Counted from the stretch's first letter, positions 25,034 to 34,071 are shown. The stretch is DNA of 64,000 nucleotides from CAITWD01 sp963842065 (GCA_963842065.1 CAWJEW010000003.1:310001-374000); one strand, 5' to 3'. Made by a program: numbers and translations. The notes: a model not told the origin generated them from the sequence alone.

Positions 25034-25717
25034 ATGTCTTCAAGCGATCCTATGGCGACGCCACCGCAGGTTCTGCTGGTCTACTACACGTTCACCCAGC
25101 AGACGCTCAGAGTAGTCGAGGCGATGGCCGAGATCCTCCGCCAGCGAGGCTGCAACGTTCGGCTGGCCGCGATCGAGTTCACTGACACCCGCTACATGGA
25201 GCGGTTCACGCGGTTTCCGATGCGGCACGCCGTCTTCGACATCCTCGGGATGCTTCCCGCGCAGCTGCGCCGTGCGACGGGGGAGATCAGTATCCCGGAG
25301 CAGGCGCGCGAGGGCGATTACGATCTGGTCTGCATCGGGGCCCCCACGTGGTGGCTGACAACGTGCATGCCGATTCGGTCCTACCTGAAGTCCGACTCCG
25401 CGCAGAAGATCATGACCGGGACGAGGTTCACCGCGTTCGTGGTCTGCCGGCGCTACTGGCGGAGCAATTTGAAGTCGGTGAGGAAACTCGGGACCGAGCT
25501 CGGCGGCGAGTACGTCGACGGCACGCATTTCAAGTTCGCCGGCGGCCAGGTTCGGTCGCTGCTGTCGTTGATCAGCTACCTCGGAACGGGAGAAGATCGC
25601 GAGCGGTACCTCGGCGTGAAGATCCCACGGACCAACCTGCAGCCCGACTTCCTCGAGCAGGCGCAGGCGTTCGCGAACCAGTTGGCCGATCGTCTCGACG
25701 GTCGCCGCCACCCATAG
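25034..25717 (+). CDS. Flavodoxin-like protein
   Basis: A 227-residue protein whose N-terminus, QVLLVYYTFTQQTLRVVEAM, is a flavodoxin strand and FMN phosphate loop (here TFTQQTLR rather than the usual T/SxTGNT). DLVCIGAPTWWLTTCMPIRSYL is the second flavin-contact loop, as in multimeric flavodoxins and NAD(P)H-dependent FMN proteins. The C-terminus is helical. ATG at 25034 was chosen for the well-spaced AAGGAG; an in-frame ATG at 24989 is possible. It precedes the sulfatase by 14 bp, which suggests an operon. Confidence 0.78.
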   Translation: MSSSDPMATPPQVLLVYYTFTQQTLRVVEAMAEILRQRGCNVRLAAIEFTDTRYMERFTRFPMRHAVFDILGMLPAQLRRATGEISIPEQAREGDYDLVCIGAPTWWLTTCMPIRSYLKSDSAQKIMTGTRFTAFVVCRRYWRSNLKSVRKLGTELGGEYVDGTHFKFAGGQVRSLLSLISYLGTGEDRERYLGVKIPRTNLQPDFLEQAQAFANQLADRLDGRRHP

Positions 25718-25731
25718 GAAAGGAACAGGGC

Positions 25732-28131
25732 ATGAGCGATCGAACCATCGACCGGAGTACGCTGCCGATCCGACGGGCGCCCTTCCAGGGGGTGGTGAAT
25801 CGGACGCTCGACGGCTCACGGCCCGACTGGAACTTCGTCGCGCCGATCGCTCCTCCGGAGGGTGCACCCAACGTCCTCCTCGTCCTCACCGACGATGCCG
25901 GCTTTGGCAACCCGGGCGCCTTCGGCGGGCCGATCAGCACTCCGACGCTCGATCGGCTGAGGGAGGGAGGCCTTACCTACAACCGCTTCCACACGACGGC
26001 GCTCTGCTCGCCGACGCGCGCGGCGCTGATGACTGGCCGCAACCATCACGCGGTCGGCTTCGGCATGATCGGCGAGTTCGCCGGGCCGTTCCCCGGCTAC
26101 TCGGCGATGCTGCCGAAGGATTGCCAGCCGTTTCCGAAGACCCTGCAAGGCAACGGCTACTCGACCGGGTGTTTCGGCAAATGGCACCTGACGCCGGACA
26201 ACATGCAGGGCACGTCGGGGCCGTTCGACCGCTGGCCGAATGCGCTCGGATTCGATTACTTTTGGGGTTTCCTCGGCGGCGAGTCCGGCCAGTTCGACCC
26301 CGTGATCATCGAGAACAACACCGCGATCGGTGTGCCGGGGCAGGAAGACTTCTATCTTCCGGATGCGATGGCCGACAAGACGATCGAATGGCTGCACGGC
26401 GTGCGCGCCCACGGCTCGGAGAAGCCCTGGTTCGCGTACTTTTCGACCGGCGCCAGCCACGCACCGCACCAGGTGCGGCCCGAGTGGTCCGACAAGTACG
26501 CGGGCAAGTTCGACCAGGGCTGGGACAAGTTGCGCGAGGAAACGTTCGCCCGCCAGAAGCAACTCGGGGTAATCCCGGCCGACGCGGAGCTGACACCTCG
26601 GCCCGATGCAATGCCCGCCTGGGACTCCCTGAGCGAGAACCAAAAGCGCGTCTACGCGCGCCAGATGGAGGTCTACGCGGGCTACTCCGAGAACGCCGAT
26701 TGGAATATTGGACGCGTGATCGACGCGATCGACGAGATGGGTGAGCTCGAGAACACCCTCGTGATCTACATCTGGGGCGACAACGGCGCCAGCATGGAGG
26801 GCACCCTGAGCGGCACGTTCAACGAGCTGACGACGATAAACGGGATCCCGCTGACCGACGAGCAGCAGCTCCAGCTCGTGCTCAAGTGGGGCGGCCTCGA
26901 GGCCTGGGGTAGCGACATGATGGGCCCACACTATTCCGCTGCATGGGCCTGGGCCGGCGACTGCCCCTTCCAGTGGGGCAAGCAGGTTGCCTCGCACCTC
27001 GGCGGCACCCGCGACCCGATGGTGGTGCACTGGCCGAAGCGGTTGAAGGAGAAGGGCGGGCTGCGCTCGCAATTCACGCACGTCATCGATGTCGGCCCCA
27101 CGATCCTCGAGGCGGTGGGCGTGCCGCAGCCGACGCACATCGACGGCGTCGAGCAGCGGCCCATGCACGGAACGAGCTTCCTCTACTCGCTCGACGACGC
27201 GGGCGCCGCCGAGCGGCACACGCAGCAGTACTTCGAGATCCTCGGCAACCGGGGGATGTACAAGGACGGCTGGTGGCTGGCCTGGATGATGCCGCGCATC
27301 CCGTGGAAGATCGATCCGGAGACGCTCAGCGGGTTCGCACCGGGGGTCTGGGACCCCGCGACCGATCCGGCCGAGCTCTACTACCTGCCGGACGACTTCG
27401 CCCAGGCCAAGAACATGGCGGAACAGCATCCCGAGAAGGTGGAGGAGCTCAAGAAGCTCTTCTGGGAGGAGGCCGAGCGCTACAACGTGCTCCCGCTGCT
27501 CGGCGGCCTCACCGGTTTCTTCGGGATGCTGCCCCCGGTCCCGACGCAGTCGACGTTCACCTACTACCCCGACGTCCAGAACGTCGCCTCCGGGATGATC
27601 CCACGGATCTATAACCACTCCTACGCAATCAGCGCCGACCTCGAGATCCCGCCGGGCGGAGCCGACGGCGTGATCGTGGCCGAGGCCGATCACTTGGGCG
27701 GTTTCTCTCTGTTCGTCCAGGACGGCAAGCTGAAGCACACCTACTCGTTCTTCGGTGTGCTCGAGTTCAGGCAGGAGTCGGAGACGCGCCTGCCGACGGG
27801 GAGCGTCAGCGTGCGGATGGAGTTCGCCGCCGACGCGCCAAAGCCGGCGACGGGCGGCGAGGTAACGCTGTTCATCGACGACAAGGCGGTCGGAGGCGGC
27901 CGGATCGAGCACACCGCCCCCGCCCGCTTCTCCGGCTACGCGGGCATGGACATCGGGCGGGACAACGGCCTGCCGGTCGACCGAGGCTACGCCACTAAGC
28001 TGCCATTCGCGTTCACGGGCACGATCAATAAGGTCGTCTTCGACATCAACCCGCACCTGAGCGACGCGCACGAGCGGGAACTACACGAGCACGCCCAACA
28101 GGCGCTTGCCGGGCACGCGATCAACGCGTAG
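25732..28131 (+). CDS. Arylsulfatase (type I sulfatase), large form
   Basis: A 799-residue sulfatase without an evident signal peptide. Metal ligands lie in VLLVLTDDAGFGNPG (Asp54/55). The formylglycine motif is ALCSPTRAALMTGRN (Cys92, CxPxR intact), followed by FGKWHL and the C-terminal metal ligands in YIWGDNGASMEG. Residues after about 590 form a beta-rich extension (SGYAGMDIGRDNGLPVD), as in the large arylsulfatases of actinobacteria and proteobacteria. Activity needs a formylglycine-generating enzyme, which is not in the window. The start follows AGGAAAGGAA. The DUF1269 gene follows after 12 bp. Confidence 0.92.
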   Translation: MSDRTIDRSTLPIRRAPFQGVVNRTLDGSRPDWNFVAPIAPPEGAPNVLLVLTDDAGFGNPGAFGGPISTPTLDRLREGGLTYNRFHTTALCSPTRAALMTGRNHHAVGFGMIGEFAGPFPGYSAMLPKDCQPFPKTLQGNGYSTGCFGKWHLTPDNMQGTSGPFDRWPNALGFDYFWGFLGGESGQFDPVIIENNTAIGVPGQEDFYLPDAMADKTIEWLHGVRAHGSEKPWFAYFSTGASHAPHQVRPEWSDKYAGKFDQGWDKLREETFARQKQLGVIPADAELTPRPDAMPAWDSLSENQKRVYARQMEVYAGYSENADWNIGRVIDAIDEMGELENTLVIYIWGDNGASMEGTLSGTFNELTTINGIPLTDEQQLQLVLKWGGLEAWGSDMMGPHYSAAWAWAGDCPFQWGKQVASHLGGTRDPMVVHWPKRLKEKGGLRSQFTHVIDVGPTILEAVGVPQPTHIDGVEQRPMHGTSFLYSLDDAGAAERHTQQYFEILGNRGMYKDGWWLAWMMPRIPWKIDPETLSGFAPGVWDPATDPAELYYLPDDFAQAKNMAEQHPEKVEELKKLFWEEAERYNVLPLLGGLTGFFGMLPPVPTQSTFTYYPDVQNVASGMIPRIYNHSYAISADLEIPPGGADGVIVAEADHLGGFSLFVQDGKLKHTYSFFGVLEFRQESETRLPTGSVSVRMEFAADAPKPATGGEVTLFIDDKAVGGGRIEHTAPARFSGYAGMDIGRDNGLPVDRGYATKLPFAFTGTINKVVFDINPHLSDAHERELHEHAQQALAGHAINA

Positions 28132-28143
28132 GAAGGACGGGGC

Positions 28144-28659
28144 ATGAGCGACCAAGACAAGGATGTGCTGATCGCGGTGTATCTCTTCGAGGATCTCGCC
28201 AAGAGGGACTTCGACGCGGTGCTGAAGCTCGCTGAGGACAAAAAGATCACCGTCGAGGGTGTCGTGCTCGTCCAGAAGGACGCCGACGGCCAGGTGCACG
28301 TCACCGAGACAGGCGACCATCTCGGTCGCAAGGGCCTCACGATCGGCGGAGGCGCCGGGCTCGTCGTCGGCCTCTTTGCCCCGCCTCTGCTCGCCGCGAC
28401 GGCGATCGGCGCGGCCGCCGGTGGCTTGGTGGGGAAGTTCGCCAAGCATCGCCTCGAGACCGGGATCGCCGAGAAGATGGACGCCGCGCTGCCCGCCGGT
28501 TCGGCAGGCGTGATCACCGTTTACGACTCGAGTGGCCATGACGCTGTCGACCAGGCGCTCGTAAACGCCGTCAAGAAATCCGTCGCCCAGATCACTGGCG
28601 CGAGCGCCAGCGAGCTCAAGGCAGGACTCGCAGAGGCCCAGGCCGGCATGGGGGGCTGA
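28144..28659 (+). CDS. DUF1269 family membrane-associated protein
   Basis: A 171-residue protein of the DUF1269 type. DVLIAVYLFEDLAKRDFDAV begins the domain, a charged stretch with KITVEGVVLVQKDADG follows, then a glycine-rich hydrophobic hairpin GLVVGLFAPPLLAATAIGAA, then the C-terminal helical part. The N- and C-terminal halves are probably cytosolic around the hairpin. Function unknown; often next to stress or membrane-transport genes. AGGAAGG precedes the ATG; third gene of the flavodoxin-sulfatase operon. Confidence 0.8.
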   Translation: MSDQDKDVLIAVYLFEDLAKRDFDAVLKLAEDKKITVEGVVLVQKDADGQVHVTETGDHLGRKGLTIGGGAGLVVGLFAPPLLAATAIGAAAGGLVGKFAKHRLETGIAEKMDAALPAGSAGVITVYDSSGHDAVDQALVNAVKKSVAQITGASASELKAGLAEAQAGMGG

Positions 28660-29061
28660 ACGGACCCTCAAGCCAGTGGTGCCGCCAAAAAGCGAAACGT
28701 TGTTGGATGTGCACCGGATGGGCGCGGCAGGACTCGATCCCGCGACCCAGGGATTATGAGATCTGCGCGCCGAGTGCCGTTGAGTACATTCCTGTCCGGA
28801 AATCCCAGTAATAGAGCGTGTTGTGCGCAGGTGCACCAGAGTCCGACTACACGCGAGTGCCGTGGGGTCTGTTGACCATGTGTCGACCCCTTTCGCGACA
28901 GGCTCCCATGCTGGACGGACAGCCACATCGGCACTCCACGGGTGGAGCATCCGGAGGCTGTCCCGCCTGTCGCACCGCGTCGGTCAGACCAGGCGCGGCG
29001 GACGAATCCGCTCCGATCGCAAAGACGAAGCCCGACGGGGCTGCGGTAGATGGGAGATGGC
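28660..29061. other. Gene-free stretch up to the IS element
   Basis: Contains a tRNA-derived repeat (28717-28760) and otherwise no supported gene. The bases adjoining the left IS end show no obvious target duplication with the right end. Confidence 0.5.
28717..28760 (-). repeat. tRNA(CAU) 3'-half fragment, att-like copy 3
   Basis: Forty-four bases match the 3' half of the tRNA gene at 35.4 kb with two mismatches in the T loop/stem (gatcccg for gaacctg). It continues to the anticodon loop (ttatgag) and then diverges. It lies between copies 2 and 4, dividing the island into two segments, as expected for tandem integrations or an internal att site. Confidence 0.75.
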
Positions 29062-30052
29062 CTAGATGATTGATTCCACGCGCTCAGGCGATGTAGTCCA
29101 CCAGGGCGAGGCTTCGTCGACCGAGTTGGTGGTTGAGGGCGATGCAGGCCGCCAGCGCCAAGAAGCGCTGCAGAATGCGCTCCCTGATGCCGGCGAGGGT
29201 ACGCGCGCCGTGGCGTTCGAGGGTTAGGATGTCCTTGCAGGTCCAAAAGATCGACTCGATCCGTTGACGGATCGGGGCAAGCCGGGGCCCGCTGCCGGGT
29301 TCGTCGTGGCGAGCCGGTCGGACGATGTGCACGCCCAGCTCACCGGCGGCCTCGGCGAACACTCGTCCGGCATAGCCCTTGTCGCCGACGAGGGTCAGGT
29401 CCCGCTCGGCGCGCACGCGCCCAAGCAGCACCAGGCCGACTTCGCGTTCGTCACGATTGGGTGCGGCCAGACTCAGGGCCCTGGGGGTGCCGTCGAGGGC
29501 AAAGATCGCATGCAGCCGAAAGCCCCAGAACCAGCGCGAGTGCGAGGGGCAATAACCATAGCCGGCAGCCTCGCCAAGCGCCGAGCGCTTGGCGGTCTCG
29601 CGGCTAGGTGCACACTCGATCGGGGTCGAATCGATCAACAGCAGATCGTCGGTGAACCCTGGGCTACGGGCGGCGAAGATCCCCATCAGCCACTCGATGG
29701 TGTCCGCCATGCGGCGGCGGCGCTTGTGGTAGCCCGATTGGGCGGGCAGCGTGGGAAACAGCCCGCGCAAGCGCCCGTTGGCGACCTTCAGGAAGCGACG
29801 ATCGCTGGGGATCCCCATGATCGCCTGGGCGACGCACAAGGTGACAACCTCCGCGTCGGTGACCTCACGGCGAGCGTTCGCCGCGGCGCGCGGCAGGAGA
29901 TCGTCGGCTGTGCAATAAACGACCGTGCAGAGAGTGTCGAGGTCGGCGTCCATCGTGGCCTCCTGGTCGACGGTGTACTTGACACCGCCGACTTCGGCCT
30001 CTCTGTGCAAATCCCCTTGAACACGGCGATCGCCGTGGAATCAATCATCTAG
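29062..30052 (-). mobile_element. IS982-family insertion sequence, apparently intact
   Basis: The element is about 991 bp, bounded by perfect 18-bp inverted repeats, ctagatgattgattccac at 29062-29079 and its complement at 30035-30052. It contains a single transposase gene on the minus strand that fills it. Length and single gene fit IS982. I do not find a convincing target-site duplication, so its exact boundaries could extend by a few bases. Confidence 0.85.
29084..29953 (-). CDS. IS982 family transposase
   Basis: A 289-residue DDE transposase. The N-terminal MDADLDTLCTVVYCTADDLL and VTDAEVVTLCVAQAIMGIPS are typical of IS982. The catalytic core begins at DDLLLIDSTPIECAPSRET (first Asp), continues with GYGYCPSHSRWFWGFRLH and LTLVGDKGYAG (second Asp), and RQRIESIFWTCKD supplies the Glu. 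No stop or shift interrupts it. ATG at 29953 is preferred over an upstream in-frame start, because the domain begins there. Confidence 0.9.
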   Translation of the reverse strand: MDADLDTLCTVVYCTADDLLPRAAANARREVTDAEVVTLCVAQAIMGIPSDRRFLKVANGRLRGLFPTLPAQSGYHKRRRRMADTIEWLMGIFAARSPGFTDDLLLIDSTPIECAPSRETAKRSALGEAAGYGYCPSHSRWFWGFRLHAIFALDGTPRALSLAAPNRDEREVGLVLLGRVRAERDLTLVGDKGYAGRVFAEAAGELGVHIVRPARHDEPGSGPRLAPIRQRIESIFWTCKDILTLERHGARTLAGIRERILQRFLALAACIALNHQLGRRSLALVDYIA

Positions 30053-30382
30053 TGGGCCACGAGGCCACCGTCGACGATCGTCCAACGATCCCGCGTACGC
30101 AGGCGGCGGCGCGCCGCGAGCGCGGCGGCGGTATAGGTGGACCGGAGGGGTCGGGTCCGCTAAGAGGCGGCGAACGGCGCCCACCTCTCGTGGCGCTCCC
30201 GGATGGTCCCGGCCGCCATCCGTCTTTTATGCGTTCCGCCGGCCGCGAGGGGTGCCACTGACGCAGGCGGAGCACTGCCGGAGGCCCCGTTACGGGTCAA
30301 CGCTAGGCCCAATTTCGAGAGATTGGACGAGTTGCCTGACGGTAATTCGCATTGGACGTTTGCCTCCCGCCGCCGCCTGTAC
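30053..30382. other. Gene-free stretch beside the IS element
   Basis: No supported gene. On the minus strand one frame, RRRLRTRDRWTIVDGGLVAH, ends at a stop formed by the IS end and might be the tail of a disrupted gene, but the signal is too short to call. Confidence 0.4.
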
Positions 30383-30673
30383 CTACGGCAGCCCGATCAG
30401 CACCGGGAATGCCTCACGCGTCGCCGTGTTACCCGTCGCCTGCTCGAACGCAATGGCTTCCTTGATGAGGTCGCTGTTCACGTGGGCGTTGCGTGCCTCG
30501 TCGTCCCGCCAAAGGACGACGGTGGTGTGCCTGCCTGTCCGCGTGTTGGCGTAGTGGAAGATCCCCTCGACGCCGTCGTGCTTGCGCATCCTGGGAATGA
30601 ACTCGGAAAGGAACTCCTCGATCTTCTCGGCCTCATCGGCGGTCGGGATACTGCTCGTGAAGCTGATCAACAT
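30383..30673 (-). CDS. Small dimeric alpha/beta-barrel protein (ABM-like)
   Basis: A 96-residue protein with the pattern of an antibiotic-biosynthesis-monooxygenase/ferredoxin-like domain: strand MLISFTSSIP, helix ADEAEKIEEFLSEFIPRMRK, strand GVEGIFHYANTRTG, strand TTVVLWRDDEAR, helix. GAGG lies nine bases before the ATG. Such proteins act as small monooxygenases, isomerases or stress proteins; no catalytic residue can be assigned. It stands alone in the island. Confidence 0.7.
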   Translation of the reverse strand: MLISFTSSIPTADEAEKIEEFLSEFIPRMRKHDGVEGIFHYANTRTGRHTTVVLWRDDEARNAHVNSDLIKEAIAFEQATGNTATREAFPVLIGLP

Positions 30674-31128
30674 GATGCATTACCTCGGTTGAGATGCTGG
30701 ACCGGTGACGCCGAGGTTAATTGGCAGAAACCCTTGGCGAAACCGTCCCGTCTCGGATGAACGGTCGATATCGAAGGCCGCGCGGCGTCCGTCGGGGGCA
30801 CACCAGGGGCACACCAAGGGCACACCAGGTTGTGAGAACCGGGGAAATGACGGGATGACCATTCGGCCAAAACGCCTATATCTCGCGGTTTCTGGGAAGT
30901 GACGGGAAAGCACGGGAAGACGAAAATTGGCCTCCGGGCTCGATCGGCAGGTCCACCTCGCCCGGCCGCTCCAGGACTCAGGACGACGGGAAGGAACGGC
31001 GTCCCTTGCGACCACACGTCCCGAGCCGCAACATCGCGACGGCCGCGCCCGGGGTCGAGGTAGCGCGCGTCACTGCCGATACGTGGAGTCAGAGGTGTAC
31101 ATCGCGCACCAGGCAACGGTGACTGACC
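30674..31128. other. Intergenic region with short GC-rich repeats
   Basis: No gene supported. At about 30797-30828 three near copies of gggcacacca follow each other. The region lies between the divergent ABM-like gene and the sigma-like gene and probably contains their promoters. Confidence 0.45.
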
Positions 31129-32517
31129 GTGATCAACGAGTCGCAACGCCCTGCATCCGAGCGGGCTGCGTCGGGTAGCGACGGGCTACCGGCAGGGCGT
31201 TCCGACTGGCCGAATCTCAGCGGGGGGATGCGGCGGATTCCGAGCCCGGAATCACCGGCGGACGTGGTGGATCAGGCAGCGATTTATTGGCTTGAGCTCG
31301 TGGCCTTTGCTTCCCGCCAACTGGGAGTCCATCACGCAGCGGCTGACGACATGGTCCAAGATGCGTATGTGCATCTGTTGGCCCGCGTCCGGGCCGGAAA
31401 CCCGCCCGAATACGCCCGCGGCTGGTTATACGCGGTCGTCCGAACCCGCTGCGCCGAGGAGCGGGCACGGCGCGCGCGAATCACGGTGGTCGATCCGAAC
31501 GACCTGCCTGATGTCTCGCCGGGACCCGAAGATGCGGTGATCGGCGCCGCCGAAGCGCGGTGGATGCTCCAGCGGGTGCTCGCCTTGCCGGACAGCGAAC
31601 GGGTCGCTGTTCTCGCTCATCTGTCAGGCACTCCCGGCGCCGTGACGAGCGCCGGGGGCCGGTCGCCAAACGCCAGATATCAGGCATTGTTTCGCGGTCG
31701 AGCCCGCCTGCGTAAGGCGCGCGAGGGGCTCTGGGGCGTCCTGGTTCTACCCTTGTGGTTGCGCACGTCAACGTTGCGACGGGCCTTGGGATCCCCGATT
31801 ACGCGGTCGGCGTTCAGTGGCGGTGCGGGGGTTGCGCGCATCGCGGTGCTCGTCGGGACCACGCTTGTGACATCGCTGGGTGTTGGCCCCCTCATTCACG
31901 TGACCGAGCAGATGGCCATGGGCGCGGCCTCGGTGCCTTCACAGGTCGCCGTGGAAGGTCGACCGGTCGCCTCGCGCGCGCGCCCGGCGCGTCGATACGA
32001 GGTAACACGAGGTGGTCTGACGGTCCGCCCAATCACCGATCTTCACACGCTCGAGAGTCTCGCCCCGCTGGCGGGAACCAGAGCGATCCAAGCGAACGGT
32101 TCTGTGGGGCCACTTCTGAGCGGTGCCTCTACTGGAAGCCCCTCCGCTGGCCCGACCCGGACCGACACAACCGGGACCACCACGTCGACGAGCGGCGGCC
32201 CGACCCAGACCGACACAACCGGGACCACCACGTCGACGAGCGGCGGCCCGACCCGGACCGGCACAACCGGGACCACCACGTCGACGAGCGGCGGCCCGAC
32301 CCGGACCGGCACAACCGGGACCACCACGTCGACGAGCGGCGGCCCGACCCGGACCGGCACAACCGGGACCACCACGTCGACGAGCGGCGGCCCGACCCGG
32401 ACCGGCACAACCGGGACCACCACGTCGACGAGCGGCGGCCCGACCCGGACCGGCACAACCGGGACCCCCACATACGGGCACCGAGGACGCGATAGGGGCG
32501 TTCGTTTGGATGGCTGA
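31129..32517 (+). CDS. ECF sigma factor-like protein fused to a membrane helix and Thr/Gly-rich repeat tail
   Basis: A 462-residue protein. Residues about 40-200 look like an ECF sigma factor: LELVAFASRQLGVHHAAADD, MVQDAYVHLLARV (region 2) with YARGWLYAVVRTRCAEERAR, then VLALPDSERVAVLAHLSG and NARYQALFRGRARLRKAREG as a weak region 4. A hydrophobic helix follows, RIAVLVGTTLVTSLGVGPLI (about 242-265). From residue 341 the protein is a 16-residue repeat (GPTRTGTTGTTTSTSG), six full copies and a partial one, ending in a basic tail. Topology would put the sigma part inside and a mucin-like tail outside. GTG start at 31129; no anti-sigma gene adjoins. Confidence 0.75.
   Translation: MINESQRPASERAASGSDGLPAGRSDWPNLSGGMRRIPSPESPADVVDQAAIYWLELVAFASRQLGVHHAAADDMVQDAYVHLLARVRAGNPPEYARGWLYAVVRTRCAEERARRARITVVDPNDLPDVSPGPEDAVIGAAEARWMLQRVLALPDSERVAVLAHLSGTPGAVTSAGGRSPNARYQALFRGRARLRKAREGLWGVLVLPLWLRTSTLRRALGSPITRSAFSGGAGVARIAVLVGTTLVTSLGVGPLIHVTEQMAMGAASVPSQVAVEGRPVASRARPARRYEVTRGGLTVRPITDLHTLESLAPLAGTRAIQANGSVGPLLSGASTGSPSAGPTRTDTTGTTTSTSGGPTQTDTTGTTTSTSGGPTRTGTTGTTTSTSGGPTRTGTTGTTTSTSGGPTRTGTTGTTTSTSGGPTRTGTTGTTTSTSGGPTRTGTTGTPTYGHRGRDRGVRLDG
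32149..32475 (+). repeat. 48-bp in-frame tandem repeat
   Basis: Six full 48-bp units run from 32149 to 32436, then a partial seventh. Each encodes GPTRTGTTGTTTSTSG, with Asp for Gly or Gln for Arg in the first two units. Units 3-6 are nearly identical in DNA, which suggests recent expansion by slippage or recombination. Copy number is likely variable between strains and is a risk for misassembly. Confidence 0.92.
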
Positions 32518-32835
32518 GGCCGCACCACCTGACTGATGCGCGGTCGAGGGACGCCAGGGGCTAGCCGACCCTGAGGAACACCCCGGCCCGTGCGTGTGGT
32601 GGCGAGGACGGAGCACCGAGACTCGCCATCCGAACATGACTTCGCTGCGAAACGATCGATTGAGCCCCCATCGGTCGTTCGCACCGGCTCTCGACGAGGT
32701 CGATGGCCGAGCTTGAGGCCCGTGATCCACCGAATGCCGGACGTAGATCAGCATCCGGGTAAGAACGCCTCGGCCAATTCCTCCTAGTGGTCGGCTGCGC
32801 TGAACACCGGTCTGCTCTCCGAGTCAGGCCCGTGG
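32518..32835. other. Intergenic region without genes
   Basis: No supported frame between the sigma-like gene and the GGDEF gene. The composition becomes a little less GC-rich toward 32850-32950. Confidence 0.45.
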
Positions 32836-34071
32836 GTGGCCGGCTATCCGTTTTCGACTTATAGGGCAGTCAGAAACATGAAGTCCGGGACGAATTCTTC
32901 ACATTCTGGGACGGCCACATTTCGCAACCGGCACCACACCGTGGCGGTCGCCGAATTTTCGATCGTCGCGGTCGCGTGGCGGCCCGTGACTACAGGTGTG
33001 CTTACCGATCCCGCCGAGCGTGAGCACCTCGCAGTGGAACTCCGACGTGCCGAGACCCGCGCCAATTCGCTTGCCGAGCAAGCGGCGCTTCGACGCGTTG
33101 CGACCGCGGTCGCCGCGGATACAAGCCCCTCAAAGATCTACGATCTTGCGGCCAAGGAGATCGCGTTGTATCTCGGCGTGGACCTGGGTCTTGTATGTCG
33201 CTTCAACGACGCAAGCGGTCAGATCGTCGGTCAGTGGTCGGCCGGGCCGCCCATCGTAGATCCTGTCTTGCCCCTGGTTGGGTGTGGCGCACTCGCCCAG
33301 GTGTCACTCACCGCCCAGCCGGCGCGCGTCGACGACTCCGTCTCGGCGATTGCTGGAGGCGTCTTTCGTGCGAGCGTGGCCGCCCCGATCATGACTCCGC
33401 AGGGCATGTGGGGAGCGGTTCTCGCGTTGGCGACACGTCCCGAACCGCTGGCGCGCGGTGCCGAGCGGCGACTGGTGGACTTTGCGGAGCTGGTCGGGAT
33501 GGCGATTTCCAATGCCGCTGATCGGATGTTGCTTGTGGAGTTGGCCTCCAAGGATTCTCTGACTGGACTGGCAAACCACCGCACGTTTCACGAACGTTTG
33601 GAGCGAGAAACCGCGCGCGCGAGGCGCTCCGGGGACGGCCTCTGTTTGATGGTTATCGACGTTGACGGGTTCAAACAAATAAATGATCGAGATGGGCATC
33701 CCGCGGGAGATCGGGTGCTCGCCATACTTGCCAGCTGCCTGCAGCGTGCTGCACGCAAAGAGGATGTGATCGCTCGCCTGGGAGGCGATGAGTTTGCGTG
33801 GCTGCTCACCAACGCCGACATCGCGGGCGCTCGCATTGCAGCGGAGCGACTTCGCGCGGCGGTTGGCGATGTGCACAGTGGCCGCATTACGGTGTCGATC
33901 GGGGTGTGTGACCTAGAGTCCGCCGGAGATGCCGAGCATCTGTTGAGGTATGCCGACGCGGCCCTCTACTGGGTAAAACGTCACGGCGGCGACATGATCG
34001 GCGAATACAAGAAGTCGTCCCCCAACTCGCCCTCAGCGCGGCCGTCACCGGCCGGATCGGACGACGCCTAA
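32836..34071 (+). CDS. GAF-GGDEF diguanylate cyclase
   Basis: Up to 411 residues. After an uncertain N-terminus there is a coiled stretch (ELRRAETRANSLAEQAALRR), a GAF domain (about 95-235, with IYDLAAKEIALYLGVDLGLV and SVAAPIMTPQGMWGAVLALA), and a GGDEF domain with DSLTGLANHRTFHERL, VIDVDGFKQINDRDGHPAGD and the intact active site ARLGGDEF. RKED, five residues before GGDEF, is an RxxD inhibitory site for c-di-GMP. The GTG at 32836 has no clear ribosome site, and the true start may be an ATG at 32878 or a later GTG near 32998. Confidence 0.88.
   Translation: MAGYPFSTYRAVRNMKSGTNSSHSGTATFRNRHHTVAVAEFSIVAVAWRPVTTGVLTDPAEREHLAVELRRAETRANSLAEQAALRRVATAVAADTSPSKIYDLAAKEIALYLGVDLGLVCRFNDASGQIVGQWSAGPPIVDPVLPLVGCGALAQVSLTAQPARVDDSVSAIAGGVFRASVAAPIMTPQGMWGAVLALATRPEPLARGAERRLVDFAELVGMAISNAADRMLLVELASKDSLTGLANHRTFHERLERETARARRSGDGLCLMVIDVDGFKQINDRDGHPAGDRVLAILASCLQRAARKEDVIARLGGDEFAWLLTNADIAGARIAAERLRAAVGDVHSGRITVSIGVCDLESAGDAEHLLRYADAALYWVKRHGGDMIGEYKKSSPNSPSARPSPAGSDDA

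Noticed and set aside
25816..28071. Minus-strand open frame of about 750 codons
   Set aside because: Antisense of the sulfatase gene, which has clear catalytic motifs on the plus strand.
30797..30828. Three short gggcacacca repeats as a regulatory iteron set
   Set aside because: Only three imperfect copies of about 11 bp, with no replication gene nearby; insufficient to call an origin or operator.
32147..32475. Possible CRISPR array
   Set aside because: The 48-bp units are directly adjacent, with no variable spacers, and encode an in-frame peptide repeat.
32123..32536. Repetitive Pro/Arg-rich frames over the 48-bp repeat, both strands
   Set aside because: They are alternate readings of the minisatellite; only the frame continuous with the sigma-like protein makes sense.
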